NCBI RefSeq assembly: GCF_001262715.1
Contig: NZ_CP012328.1
Span: 620,001-684,000 of the forward strand
Direction of reading: 5' to 3'
Origin: Spiroplasma turonicum
Lineage (GTDB): Bacteria; Bacillota_I; Bacilli_A; Mycoplasmatales; Mycoplasmataceae
DNA: 64,000 nucleotides
In this document: piece after piece, positions 23,920 through 36,183 of the stretch
Position numbering within the stretch: position 1 is the first letter of the stretch
Layout of the letters: every line of letters begins with the position of its first letter
The notes under the pieces: generated by a model
Databases searched by the model: none
What the model was told of the DNA's origin: nothing
What the model saw: the letters and a program-made list of their open reading frames with translations, nothing else
Translations under genes and position numbers: made by a program

Positions 23920-26052
23920 TTATTCTTTATTTATATTTTTATATTTATTAATTTCACGTTCATTAAAATATACATAATGATTATTTCTGATTTCTATAAA
24001 TTTAGGTAAATCAAATATATAATCATAATGTTCTTTTATTGGGTCATATACAAAAACGTCTTCAATAACCTTTTTAGGATTAGGTTGTGGTATAGACGAT
24101 ATTAATGACTTTGTGTAAGGATGTATTGGATTTTTAAATAATTCATCTGCTGGTGCTAGTTCTACTATAATACCATGGTAAATTACAGCTACTCTATCAG
24201 TAATATATCTAACAACACTTAAATCATGTGCAACAAATAAAAACGTAATATTTTGTTCTTTTTGAAATTTTTTAAATAAATTTAGTAATTGCGACCTAAT
24301 AGAAACGTCTAATGCTGATATTGGTTCATCCGCTACAATAATTTTTGGGTTCATAATTAATGATCTTGCTATTCCAATTCTTTGTCTTTGACCACCTGAA
24401 AATTCATGAGGGTATCTTGATAAATGTTCTGGTAATAAACCAACTGACTTTATAACTTTGTTGATTAAGTAATTTTTTACATCTATATTTTTTATTTGTC
24501 TAATGTTTATTAACTTATTAATATTATTATCGTTATAATAATTTAAATATTCATATTTAACTTCATCAGATTTATATAATGATTTATAATTTTCAAGACC
24601 CTCACTAATTATTTGATAAACAGATTTTCTATCGTTTAAGGACGAACTTGGATCTTGAAAAATCATTTGTATATTTTTTCTATTTATTTTTCTTTCTTTT
24701 TTACTAGTTTTTGACAATAGATTTGACCTTTTTAATATTTCATTAGTAGAGGGCAATTCTAAAAACTCTATAAACTCAATTAAGTCATTATCAACTAATT
24801 GAATATGCATATTTTTTCATCTGTAATAATCGTGAATTAATTTTGAATCTTTTACAACATTTCTTTTTATAATGTTTTTAATATATCAAGCCTCCTTTCA
24901 TAAATTATTTATAATTTGAAAATTATATTCTTTATTATCTTTTAAATACGTTTTAATTTTTCTTTCAAAATCAGTATCTTTTAATTTATTTAATAATTTT
25001 TTATAATATTCAATTTTATTATTTTCCTTTATAAAATTTAGTATTTTTATACATATATTGATTTTTATATTTGACCTTGATCAAAAATCTCTTAAATATT
25101 CTTTTAAAATATTTAACTCATTAACATTTTTATTTTTATCATTATTTAAATTTTTGAATCTTTTATTACATTCTTTATAAAAAAGCTTTCTAGATATGTA
25201 AACTTTTTTATAATACTCTTTTAATTTTTTATTTTTAATTGTTTTTGGAGATGTTAATAAAGTATTTTCATTTTGAATAACTTTTAAATTTTTAACTTGC
25301 TTAATTAAAATATCATTATTTGATATGATGAATTTTGTATTTTCAATAATTTTCTTTAAAAGATTATTTAGTTTATACTTATTATTGTTTTCTAAGCTTA
25401 TATTTTTTATAATATTACTTATTCATAAAAATACTTTTTGAACAGTATTTTTTAAAACTAAATACGAGTTATTAACTTGTTCTTGTTTCAAAATAAGTGA
25501 TTCTTCTAATTTTTTTGGAAAATCATTTACTTGTAAACTTATTCCTTTTACAAAAATCATTATTCTTTCAGAGTTTTCAATTATTTGATTAATAATATTA
25601 AGAGTATCAGTATATAAATTTTCTATAAACCTTAATTGATTAACATTTATAATTTCTTTAAGATTAAAAATTTCAAATGATTCATTAAATGAACTTTTTT
25701 TTATTTTAAATTGAATTTCAACTAATAGTTTTTTTACTTGTTTAATAATTGTGTACAATTTATTTTCAAAATAAGTTAATCTCTTTAATATATTTTTATT
25801 TAGTTTATATAAATTCTCATAATGACCGTTAATTAATTTATCATTTAGATAAACAGCACCATCATAAATTTCTTGAACACCAACAATTGACCTTGCAAGT
25901 GTTGTTTTACCACTTCCAGATTCACCAACTAATCCAAATATTTCACCTTCATTAATATCAATGTTAACATTTTTTACAGCATTAAATTTTTTACCTTTAT
26001 TTCTAAAAACTATTGAAATATTACGTAATTTTAAAATTGTTTTATTATTCAT
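23920..26052 (-). CDS. oppF: Oligopeptide ABC transporter ATP-binding subunit with giant insertion
   Basis: A 710-residue ATPase. Walker A GESGSGKT is at residues 43-50, but the Q-loop [11 protein letters not shown] only comes at about 463, so roughly 370 residues of Lys/Asn/Ile-rich helical sequence are inserted where ordinary OppF has about 50. A second smaller insertion lies before the signature [15 protein letters not shown]. Walker [14 protein letters not shown]-loop FVAHDL and the C-terminal OppD/F domain ([17 protein letters not shown]) are normal. Long OppF proteins are known in mycoplasmas (M. pneumoniae). It powers peptide import with OppD. It starts nine bases after the oppD stop. 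Confidence 0.92.
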
Positions 26053-26061
26053 AATATTAAC

Positions 26062-27966
26062 CTACATATCTTCTATTTGAGTTTCCATATCATTTAATAT
26101 TTCTGGTTTATTTGATTCAGGTGCTCTATCATCTAATAGTCAAGATTTAGCATAATGTGTATCTGTAACTTTAAACATTGGTGGTTCTAAAATCTTATCA
26201 ATTTTTAATGCATAATCACTTCTTAAAGAAAAAGCATCCCCTTTTATAGTATTAAATAATGATGGTGGTGTTCCCTTTATAGAATATAGTTCTTCACCTT
26301 TTACACCTAATTGAGGTAAAGATGATAATAATGCTCAAGTATATGGATGTTTTGCTTCAAAAAAGATTTCATTAGTTATTCCATATTCTATAATTTGGCC
26401 AGCATACATTACAGCAACCCTATCAGCTAATTTTGCAACAACTCCTAAATCATGAGTTATAAATATAACTGTAAATCTATATTCTTTTTGCAAATCTTTT
26501 ATTAGTTTAATTATTTGTGCTTGAATTGTAACATCTAATGCTGTTGTTGGTTCATCACATATAAGTATTTTTGGTTTTGCTGCTAACGCAATTGCAATAA
26601 CAACACGTTGTCTCATACCACCAGAATATTGACCTGGTATATCTTTATATCTTTTTTCCGCATTAGGTATTCCTACTTTTTTAAGAAGCTCTATAGTTTT
26701 AATCTTAGCCTCTTTCTTTGAAAGACCTCTTTTTTTACGTAAGACTTCTGATATTTGATAACCAACAGATAATAAAGGATTTAAAGAAGTCATAGGATCT
26801 TGAAAAATTGTTGCTATTGTTTTTCCACGCATATCTTTAAATAATTTAATAGCTCTTAATTTTCTTAAAATAGATAATCTTTTATAATAGTTATATTTAC
26901 TTAAAATTTCATTAAATAAATTTTTATCAAAATTATCATTATTTAGTAATTTTAATATTAGACTTTCAGCATTTCTTTCAGCACTAAAATTAAATTCTTT
27001 TGATGCTATAAATTTAAGATATGAATAAATAATATTTTTTGTTTTATCTTTTTCTATATTTTTAATTTTTTCTTTGTAATCAAAATAATTTTTTTCAAGA
27101 TTGTCTAGATTAAAACTTTTAAAAATATTATTTAATTTATTTTCTATATATAATTTTTGGTTCTCTAAAAATTTTTTGTTTTTGTTTTTAAAGTATAGGT
27201 CTTTATAATATTTATATTGTAAATAAATCTTTATATCATTTAAAAAATCTTTATTATTAAAATTATTTTTTATTGTTTTGATATAATAAATAATTTTTCT
27301 TAACATATATAGATTTAATAATTTAAAACCTTTTATCTTAATAATATTCTTTTTTAAACTAAATAAGTTGTGATTTAAATCTTCATAGTAATTATTTTTA
27401 AATTTTTTATCTGTCATTAATTTATAATTTAAAAGATATGATTCTAACTTTTGTTCATACTTTGAAATTTTATGATTTTTTTTATTATTTTTTAAAAATA
27501 AGTTTTCATTTTTATTTAAAATTTCTACTTTGTTTTTATATTTTTTAATTTTACTATTAATCGTTTTGATATTTAAATTATTATTTTTAACAATTTTTTT
27601 TGTAATTATTTTCTTTTGTAATATTAAACTTTTAATTATACTTTTTTTTGTGTATTTATCCATTAACTCATTTTGCAAATCAGTTAAATTAATTCCTTCA
27701 TCTAGATAATTTGAACACACATATTTAAAGTCATCAGATTTTTGTGGATAATAAATAATTTTGCCATCACTTATAAAACCATTATTATCTAACATTCCCA
27801 TAAATGTATTTGTAATTACAGACTTTCCACTACCAGACTCACCAACAATTGCGATAATTTCATTATCATAAATATTGAAAGATACATTTCTTATTGCAGT
27901 TAAGAAACTTTGTCTTACATGAAATTTAACTTCCAAATTTTTAATTTCTAAAATCTTTTTATTCAT
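26062..27966 (-). CDS. oppD: Oligopeptide ABC transporter ATP-binding subunit with large insertion
   Basis: A 634-residue ATPase. Walker A GESGSGKS is at 42-49; the Q-loop TIFQDPMTSLNPL begins at 386, leaving about 280 extra residues that are almost pure Lys/Asn/Tyr/Leu-rich helix. Signature YSGGMRQR, Walker B ILICDEPTTALD, H-loop FITHDLGVV, and the C-terminal AKHPYTWALLSSLPQLG region are intact. It forms the second nucleotide-binding subunit with OppF. Both partners have the insertion at the same place, between Walker A and the Q-loop. It begins eight bases after the oppC stop. Confidence 0.93.
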
Positions 27967-27974
27967 ATTTATTC

Positions 27975-28946
27975 CTATCTATGTAATTTAGGATCTAATG
28001 AATCTGATATAACTTTACCTACAACAAATATTAAAAAAGATAATCCACTAGTAAATAAAACTGGGAATATTAATAAATTAGGATAAGTTTTTCATAAACT
28101 AGATCACATTAGTGAATCATTTAAAATTGAGCCTAATGAACATTCATAAATAACATTATTTATAAATCCAAAATTATAATATGATAATGTTGAATCAAGA
28201 GCAATTGCACTTGGTATAGAGAATGATATAGTTTGAACAACAATTGGTAAAATTTTTGGTAATATATTTTCTTTCATAATTTTAAAGCCACTTGACCCTA
28301 ATACCTTAGAAGCAATATTATATTCTGAATTTCTAATCAATATTGTTTGTACTCTAATAACTGATGAAATACCGATTCAACTTGTTATAGATATAGCTCC
28401 AATCAATATTGGCATAGTAGCTTTTCCACCAAATATAAATATTACTAGTAGTCATAAAATCAAAGAAGGAATCAATGATAAAAATCTTATAACTTCAATA
28501 AATAAAATATCTAATCTAGAGTAGAATCCTCAAATTAAGCCAATAATAATACCCAAGCATATTTCAATTGAAGAGATAGTTAAAGAAAATTGAAGTGTTT
28601 TACGTGTACCTATTCAAATTTTATTTCATAAATCTTCTCCCATTACACCTAGTCCAAATCAATGTTCATTAGATCAAGTTGCAGGAGTTTTATTAGGTCT
28701 ATCTAATGGAACTGGCACTTCATTCCTTGCGATTGATAAACTTAATATTATGAAAATAATTAAAATTATAACTATTAACATAAATAACTTTTTTTTAACT
28801 AAGGTTTTAAAGACTGATTTTCAATAACTATATGGTTTTGAAGCAATGCTTTCAGTTTGATTATCTGATAATTTTTCATCATATTGAAAATATGATAAGT
28901 CAATATTGTTGTAATCTATATTATCTTTATAATATTTATATTTCAT
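27975..28946 (-). CDS. oppC: Oligopeptide ABC transporter permease
   Basis: A 323-residue inner-membrane permease with the N-terminal cytosolic extension typical of OppC, then six spans. The coupling-helix (EAA) region reads RNSEYNIASKVLGSSGFKIM followed by ENILPKILPIV, as in the family. It pairs with OppB to form the channel. The C-terminus ends SDSLDPKLHR, matching the DP-R-x-R/K end of OppC. Several TGA codons are Trp. ATG follows the oppB stop by 11 bases. Confidence 0.92.
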
Positions 28947-28957
28947 AATTTTCCTTT

Positions 28958-30175
28958 CTATTTATGTAATTTGACTCTTGGGTCCAATATAACAAGTAAT
29001 AAATCACTAAGTAAAGATGCAAATACCCCTACTGAAGCAGATAAAGTTACATATCCTAAAACAATAAAAATATCATTAGTTGAAACTCCAGATAGTATAT
29101 ATTTACTCATACCCGGTGCTGATCAAAATCTTTCTATTAAGAGACTAGAACCAAAAAGAGATAAAATTATAGATGAGGGAATGACCCTAATGATTCGGAT
29201 TCCAGCATTTCTAAAAATATGTATATAAAATATATAAGAAGAGCTCAAACCTTTTGATTTGGCAAACTTAGTATAATCAGCAGTCATTTCATCAATTACA
29301 TATCTTCTAGTTGAAATTACAATTGATGGAATTGTTAAAATTGATAATGCTAATATTGCAAAAAGATTAGTTTGATAATCTTGGTTCCATACTCCTTTAG
29401 AACCAAGATATCTAACAGTAAATAATCAAAATAAGGTTACAAGTATCATTGCTGGTGAAGCTATTAATATTAAAAAAAATCAGCTAATAAATTGATCCTT
29501 AGGATTTTCTTTATTTTTTGCAGCAATTATACCAATTGGTATACCAACAAAATAAGACAGAACCACAGAACTCATTCCTATCATAAATGATATCGGCATA
29601 GCTTTTTTAAATGTATCAAGTACAGGAAAATTATTTGCAGTACCATTTAATCTGTTTAAGTTTAACCCAAGTCAAAATCATCTTGTTTCTTCTTTTCCTC
29701 ACCTAATTCCAGTAAAGCTTATTTGTATAGGCAATGAAATTTTCTTAGGTATAAATGGAGTAATGTTTTTTCAATATCTTAAAATTTGCTCAATCATGCT
29801 TCCATCCAGTCCAAATGCAATTTTCTTGTTTTCGACTCAACGACTTCATTCTGGACCATATGGTTTTACAATAGGTTTAGTATAATCAAAATCATTCATT
29901 ATCGTTTCTTCAGTCAAAGAAATTGATAATAAAAAATAAATAACAGCTATTGCAATATACAAGGTAATAAATGAGTAAACAATTCTTTTAAAAGAATAAC
30001 TTAATAAAGGGGTTTTCTTAAAAAAGTCAAGTTTTGCTTCCTTATATTTTGAATAATAATACTTAATTTTTTCTCAAAAATAATTGCTTCTTTTTTTATT
30101 TGATGATTTAACTAAACTATTAATTTCATCTATAAAATTAAATTGAGAATCATCTTTATTTTCTTTAGATATCAT
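28958..30175 (-). CDS. oppB: Oligopeptide ABC transporter permease
   Basis: A 405-residue permease, longer than typical OppB because of a roughly 60-residue charged N-terminus and a periplasm-side loop. The EAA loop reads TRRYVIDEMTADYTKFAKSK then GLSSSYIFYIHIFRNAGIRI, close to the family pattern (RN-x-hydrophobic after the coupling helix). The end (LLLVILDPRVKLHK) has the DPRV motif of OppB/DppB. First gene of the operon; the order oppB-C-D-F-A fits mollicutes. AGGAAAG site before the ATG. Confidence 0.92.
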
Positions 30176-30210
30176 GCTTTCCTTTCTATATATGAATAAA
30201 AAATTTTAAT

Positions 30211-30246
30211 AAAAAAACCAATCCATGAAACATTTATTGGATTGGT
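30211..30246 (-). terminator. Terminator between a small frame and oppB
   Basis: AACCAATCCA pairs with TGGATTGGTT across an 11-nt loop and T7 follows on the minus strand, 35 bases before oppB. It ends whatever is transcribed from the right, or acts as an attenuator in the opp leader. Confidence 0.75.
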
Positions 30247-30274
30247 TATAATTATGCAAATAGCTTTTATAAAC

Positions 30275-30376
30275 TTAATGTTTCAACAAATTATATGAAA
30301 AAATAAATGAAAAAATAATAATAGTCATTCCATTATTTTTTATATATGATTTTGTTGATTTATTAGTCAATATCAC
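30275..30376 (-). CDS. Possible 33-residue membrane peptide upstream of opp
   Basis: A short frame with GTG start, an AAGGAAA site ten bases before it, a TATTATAT box upstream and a strong terminator right behind, so it looks like a full small transcription unit. The product begins ILTNKSTKSYIKNNG and continues with one hydrophobic segment (MTIIIFSFIFSYNLL), as expected for a one-span peptide. It could also be an opp leader peptide. No homology is recognisable at this size, so it may be chance. Confidence 0.3.
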   Translation of the reverse strand: MILTNKSTKSYIKNNGMTIIIFSFIFSYNLLKH

Positions 30377-30472
30377 TTTACAAATTTCCTTTCATATTAA
30401 AAATATAATACAAATTATTTTTATAAATTACAATAAATTTTTATAAAAAAATTAATTTTAATAATTTATTAA

Positions 30473-30517
30473 TATTTAAAGTATCACTAATATGGTCTCT
30501 TTAAGGTTGTTTATTCT
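30473..30517 (-). repeat. Solo end of the 58.9-kb insertion sequence
   Basis: This 45-base stretch (starting TATTTAAAGTATCACTAATA and ending GTTGTTTATTCT) equals the complement of the left terminus of the element at 58931-60312, including the 24-bp terminal repeat. Nothing of the transposase is attached. Confidence 0.85.
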
Positions 30518-30681
30518 ATTTTAAAAGTTATAAAATTAATTAAATATTGTTATCAAAAAGAAATATTTTACTTTTGCAATATTTATTTAATAAATAATAT
30601 TAAATAATTTTATTACATTTAAATTTTATTAAAGGATAATAATATATTTCAACATTTTTAAATATTTAAAATATAGCTATC
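30518..30681. other. Spacer at the edge of the tandem duplication
   Basis: AT-rich without genes. The last 30 bases (ATTTTTAAATATTTAAAATA and on) are repeated at about 36154, marking the left border of the duplicated block. Confidence 0.4.
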
Positions 30682-30709
30682 AAAAAAACCAATATTTATA
30701 TATTGGTTT
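30682..30709 (-). terminator. Terminator of permease copy 1
   Basis: AACCAATATATAAATATTGG hairpin with T7 on the minus strand, behind the stop at 30737. Confidence 0.75.
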
Positions 30710-30736
30710 AATTAGACACTTTCTTATGAATATTTT

Positions 30737-32587
30737 TTAAGATATATCTATTTTTAAAAATCTTCTATGGGCAAAAACATATAAAAATATAGTACTAACA
30801 AAAATTACAAATACAGTTATTTTTGGATCATAATAATTATTAATTGATTCATAATCAATAAAACCATCAACTATTTTAAAATCATATGTTAAATAAGGTA
30901 AGAAGACATTTTGTTGGTCTTCTAAATTAATATATGACTTATTATCCTTAGAAAATCAAGTTTCAGAGTATGAATTTCCTGAATAATATGTATATGTTGT
31001 TCAAAAACCATAAAATGGGTTTAAGTATGCAAAAAGATTTGCTTGATTTCTAACATTAACATATTCATTATAACTATTATTTATTATTATACTTCTTTGT
31101 GTAGAGTTAAAAAAATCGGTTGTATACTTTATGAAATAATTTTCTAAAATATTTGCTACATAAGAAGTGGGAAAATATAATTCATTATAAAAAAAATTAT
31201 AAATATCATTATTTTCATTATCTATTGGTCCAACTGCTAAGTTATCTCCACTCATTGGTGATGAAACATTAAATTTAAATATAGATTCTAAATCTGAACT
31301 ACTAAAATTAAGTTTTAATGGCTTACCTTCTGAATCAGTTACTTCATCATTAGAAATGTAATTTACATCTAAGTTATTTTCTGAGTTAGGTAAAAAATTA
31401 ATAAAAGTTGAGAAATACTCAGGATAAGCTTTTTGAATATCTTCATTAATAGTTAAAATATAGTTATAAAAATCCAAAAAATCTTTCAATGCATTTTTAT
31501 ATTCGTAATTATCATCCATAGTATTATATACATTAACCATTTCATCATAACTCATAAATGTTGTTTTTAACTTAAAATTAATTGATACTTTTTTTCTTAA
31601 TCATTTTGAGCTATTTTTGTTCATTTCAGTATTATTTTTTTCTACAATACCTTGTAATGAGTAATTTATATAATTATCTTCGTTATCTTTATTTTCTTTA
31701 ATGATTTTTAATTTATTATTTCAAAAATCTTCTAATCTTTTATTAATAGATTCAGAAAAATTATCACTAATAATATATCCATTTGTATAATCTGTAAAAA
31801 AATCATTTATTGCATTTGATAAATAATTATACTTTATTTTATTATTTTTTATTAAATTTTGTAAAGTAATTGCTTTATATATATCTTCTACTCTAACAGC
31901 TATTGGGGTTCTTGGATTAGAATCATTGTTAAATGATAATGATAACTTATCGTTTTTAGTTGTTATTATTTTTAATGGAATATTTGCTACGAAAGATAAT
32001 GATAAAAAAACTGTTGTAATTATAATAGTCCCTTGTGAACCAATCAAAATCAATAAAAAAATGTTGAATAAAATTAATGATATACCAATTAATAAATTAT
32101 AAATTAAAAAAACTATAGTTTTTCTAAAAATAAAGTTATTTATTGTAAAGTGATTAAAAAATAAAGATAATAAATTAAAATACAAATAAGATAAGAAAAT
32201 AGTAATTATCAATAAAATTAAAAAAGTTAAAAGTTGTGTTAAAAAAAATTTACTCCTAGATACCTGTCCTGATATTATTAAAAATGTAGTTTTATCATCA
32301 ACTTTTTTAACTAAAAAGAATATAATTGACCTAACAATAATTAAAAATAACAAAATACTAGAATATATTATGGAATAAAAATCAAAAATTTGATTTTGCA
32401 ACTTTTCATCATGACTAACCATATTAAATATAAAAGCAACTAAAAAACTAAAAAGATTAATAACTATAAAAAATATAATATATGATTTTTCTGAAAAAAT
32501 TATTTTAAAAAAGAAACCTAATAAATCAAAAAATGAAACTGATAAATTTGGCTTTATTAAATTATTGTCAACTTGATCTTTATACAT
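30737..32587 (-). CDS. ABC-2-like membrane permease, copy 1
   Basis: A 616-residue membrane protein. About six spans lie in the first 220 residues (SYIIFFIVINLFSFLVAFIF, SSILLFLIIVRSIIFFLV, LLTFLILLIITIFLSYLYF and others), then a long Asn/Lys-rich extracytoplasmic part of about 350 residues and a final span (ITVFVIFVSTIFLYVFAHRR). A span arrangement with SGQVSRSKFF after span two recalls ABC-2 export permeases, but no firm family match is possible. It differs from copy 2 (36239-38089) by one residue that I can see (Thr for Ser in DEVTDSEG) and about five bases. Third gene of a set with an ABC exporter and a lipoprotein. Confidence 0.7.
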
Positions 32588-32616
32588 TAAAAAAATAACA
32601 CCTACATTCTAAATAA

Positions 32617-32648
32617 TAAAAAAGCGCTAAATTTTTATTATGCGCTTA
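32617..32648 (-). terminator. Hairpin behind lipoprotein copy 1
   Basis: AAGCGC / GCGCTT stem with a 14-nt A/T loop and T6 on the minus strand, between the lipoprotein stop and the permease start. Confidence 0.7.
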
Positions 32649-32659
32649 GTAATGACTAA

Positions 32660-34519
32660 CTATACTTTTGGAATGAAAACTATAGGATATCTATTTTTTC
32701 CAGTTGTATCATTATATACAGCATCAGTTCTAATATTTACATTTAAAAAGTCAAACTGTAAATTTAAATCGACAAAAGTAAGATAATAACCTACATAAAT
32801 TTTTAAACCTTCACTTGAAGAAGATAATGATGAACCGCTATAGTTTGAAGATGATTTAAAATTAAATGTAGATTGATTAGAATTTGCTAAAAAATCATTT
32901 CTTTTTGATATAATTTCAGGAGTATTTGATTTTAATGAAAATAAATCTGCTAATTCATCTAATCTACTTATTTTTGTTGCTTGATTTCAAAACAAATCAT
33001 TGTCTGATTTAATACCAAATATTCTTTCATTATATTTTTGAAAATTAAATGTTTCATAAAATGTACTCAAACCTTTTATAACATTTGCTTTAATTGATTT
33101 AAAAGTTACTGATTCTTCAGTTAATTGGTTAAAATTATCTTTTGGATCAACCGAAGACCCATAACCAATTTTAAATTCATTCATATCTTTTTTGAATGAG
33201 CCAATTTTTAATTTAATGTTACTTAATGGAACAAACTTAATATTTACTAATTTTAATAGATTTGCTTCAATTTTTTCTTTGTCTTGTGTTAGAGCATCAA
33301 ATCCTTCATCATTTTTTACTTTTTCTATAAAACTTGATGATCAATTACTTATATTTTCTTTCAAATAATTATTTATATTTGTTTGATCATTTTTTGCATT
33401 TCCAAAGAAAATATCATTATATAATAAATGTCCATCATTGAAATTATTATCATTTCAACCTGACTTATTAGTTCTTCAAGAATAATTTGATTGACTTGCT
33501 TGTAATTTATAATCTCATTGATTAGAATCATTTAATTGATCAATATTAATTAAAGAATTATTATCAGTTGGACCTTCAAAAGATATGAAATCTTTAAATT
33601 GTTGAAGATTTCCTTCACTAAAAGTATTGTTTAAATTCATTATTAAATTATTATTAAATTCATTATTATTAAACTTATCATTAACATTACTTTTAATTTT
33701 ATCAAAACTAGTAATAAATTTATCTTCTTCTGTGTTTTCAAAAGAACTAAGATTTATAATTGATGAATTATCATCTTTTTTTAATAAATTTCATTTAACT
33801 TCCTTAGATTGATTTTCTATATATTCTGCAAGACCAACATAACTTGTAATAGTATAATTTAATGCTGAGTTTTCATTATAATTAGTTTTTGATTGACCAT
33901 CCTTAGAATTTATAATGACTTTAAAACTAAAATTAATATTTGAAGATAATATGTATCCTTTTTGTTTATTATTTGAGGTTTCAGTAACATCATAAAAAGC
34001 TAAATTTGATTTGCTATCTTGTGTATCTGATAATTTTTTTTCAATTTCAATTAAATTATCTATGTCTTTAGTTAATATATTGTATTCTGATTTACTTTTT
34101 AGATTATTAACTTTTTCTTTAATTGAGTTGAAGCCAACTTTAATTGCAATATCATTAAATAAATTGTCTAAATTATCTCCATTTTGTATAATTTCTGATA
34201 AATTTCTGTTTAAAGTTTCGTCAGTTTTATAACTTTCAAAATATGTCTTCATTTTATTATAAACAAAGAATTTATAGTTATTATTTTGTTTATCTTCTTC
34301 AAATCACTTTTCAGACTCTTTTTTCACAGTTTCATTTATAATTGTGTTTACTTCTTTTTTAAATGATTCTAATGCTGTTTCATATGAATTATCTACATCA
34401 CTATTTTCATTTCCTTCTTGTTCCTCTGCTTGATTTTCAGATTTTCCACATGAAATCACTGTTGTAGCTATAGGTGTTAAAATACCTAGTGAAGCTAAAA
34501 TACTTAATAATTTTTTCAT
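32660..34519 (-). CDS. Large lipoprotein, copy 1
   Basis: A 619-residue lipoprotein (lipobox TVISC, Cys24) followed by an acidic stretch (GKSENQAEEQEGNENSDV) and long Asn/Lys/Ser-rich helical and strand segments, for example YIENQSKEVKWNLLKKDD and the C-terminal NRYPIVFIPKV. No family recognised. Relative to copy 2 (38162-40024) the protein has many substitutions spread along its length, unlike the adjacent permease. AGGAGAG precedes the ATG. It is probably an extracytoplasmic partner of the ABC exporter and permease encoded beside it (inference from conserved linkage in both copies). Confidence 0.75.
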
Positions 34520-34740
34520 TTTATCACTCTCCTTATAAAAAAAATTTTACTATATAAAATAAATTTTATGTAATTTAAATTTTCTTTTTTTTCCATAAAA
34601 TTAGTACTTTAAAAAGAAAAAAGTTCCAAATATAGTTTATTATAAACTATGGATAATAAAATTTTATATATTTTAAAGTTCTAACTAACTTATTATTGAA
34701 TTAAAGGTTAATTTTAATAAATATAACTTATTTAAGATTT

Positions 34741-34778
34741 TTGATTAAGATAACTTATGTAATAAGTTATTAATCAAT
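34741..34778. repeat. Long inverted repeat at the end of the ABC pseudogene
   Basis: TTGATTAAGATAACTTAT and ATAAGTTATTAATCAA can pair; the corresponding site in copy 2 (about 40246) is imperfect. No T run follows on the minus strand, so termination is uncertain. Confidence 0.45.
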
Positions 34779-36070
34779 TAAACTTGCTTCATAATTTTTT
34801 TTAAAGGAACTTTTTTGTTTTTTTAATTTTAAATAATTTCCTTTTTGTAATATTCCTTTACCAACCTTTCCTAAAAAGATTATTCTATTAACGTTCTTTA
34901 TAGTAGTTAATCTGTGTGCAACAACTATTTTGTTCTGTCTTTCATTAAATATTCTAATTTTGTTTGTATTTTTTTTCTACAATTGAATCTAAAGCACTTG
35001 TGGGTTCAAATAATAATAAAATTTATGGGTTTTTTAAAAACATTCTAGCAATTATAAGTCTTTGTTTTTCCCTCCACTTAGCATAAAACCACGTTACCCA
35101 AGTATTGTATTATATTGATCAGGTTATGACATTATGAAATTATGTAATTCTGCTTTTTTACAAGCTTTTTTAATTGAATATTTTGCAGCTTTAAAATTAC
35201 CATATTTTATATTTTCATAAACATCACCATATAGAATTTGAGGTTCTTGTTCAACATATCCAATATAGCTAAGATATTTTATAAATTAATTGATTTAAGA
35301 TCTATTATTTATTTATTTTAATTTCTCCATTTGTCGGGTCATAATATCGTAAAATTAATTTAATAATTGTTGACTTTCCAAATCCAGTTACACCAACTAT
35401 TGCATAACTCTTACCTTTTTTAAAGGTAAAATTAAAATCTTTTAAAATATATTTATTTAATTTATCAGGATATGCAAAATTAACATTAATAAATTTAATA
35501 TCACCATCAATTTCTTTTAATTTAAAAGTTTTTTATTTAATTTTAATAATGATTTTGAATTAATAGTATTTAAAATTCTTTCTGAAGCGGCTGATACATT
35601 AATAAGCCCAAAAAGTGCATTCATTACTTGCAATAATGGCCAAGTATACATTTATTCTATAAGTTGAAACGAAGCAAACTTATATTTAAAAAAATCTAAA
35701 CCATAATATGGATTTTCACTAAAAAACCATAAAAATATATTGAAAATAATATAATAGAAAAGTTTAAAATAATTATACTACCTCAGATTATCGTTAGCAT
35801 TATAGCTTGATTTGAATTAACTTTTTTATACTCCTTATAATATTTTTTATGTATTTTATTAAATCTATTAGTTTCATATGATTAAGTTCCAGATGACTTT
35901 ATCAATCTAATTGAATTTAATCTATCAGTTACATCACCATTAATTTGTGTTAATGTATTTCTTACTTTATAAACTTTTTTTCTAGTTACAAAAAATGAAA
36001 TAAACATTGCTGATATGGAAATTATAAATATTGTTAATGCTAATAAACCAATTGCTCAAGAAAAAATAAT
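34770..36070 (-). pseudogene. ABC exporter pseudogene, copy 1
   Basis: Aligns with the intact ABC exporter at 40273-42105 but starts only at the third membrane helix region: the first 175 or so codons are missing, replaced by an insertion-sequence relic at 36073-36150. Remaining sequence has several one-base indels (for example near 34975, 35065, 35275 and 35530) and extra stops. The nucleotide loop reads VTGFGKST, where copy 2 has ETGCGKST. It cannot make a functional transporter. Drift of this copy while the neighbouring genes stay open suggests the intact ABC protein serves both sets. Confidence 0.9.
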
Positions 36071-36072
36071 CA

Positions 36073-36150
36073 TCATAAATTTTTGGCATTATTCACTTTC
36101 TATCAAAAAAACCAGTAATTTTATACTGGTATACTTAGCTTCCTTTTTGC
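36073..36150 (-). mobile_element. Left-end relic of the 54.5-kb insertion sequence, with transposase start
   Basis: On the minus strand this reads the left terminus (AGCAAAAAGGAAGCTAAGTA), the CCAGTA/TACTGG hairpin with T7, then ATG CCA AAA ATT TAT GAT, identical to the start of the transposase at 54588, after which it runs straight into the ABC pseudogene. It marks the spot where the ABC gene was broken. Confidence 0.9.
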
Positions 36151-36183
36151 TTCATATTTTTAAATATTTAAAATATATCTAGC

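Larger units (their letters stand above)
30650..36070. repeat. Tandem duplication, copy 1
   Basis: Contains permease, lipoprotein and ABC exporter in the same order and strand as copy 2 at about 36152-42105, offset 5502-5505 bases. Its ABC gene is truncated and frameshifted. Confidence 0.93.

Noticed and set aside
28971-29228. Plus-strand frame inside oppB
   Set aside because: Antisense to conserved permease segments; shadow frame.
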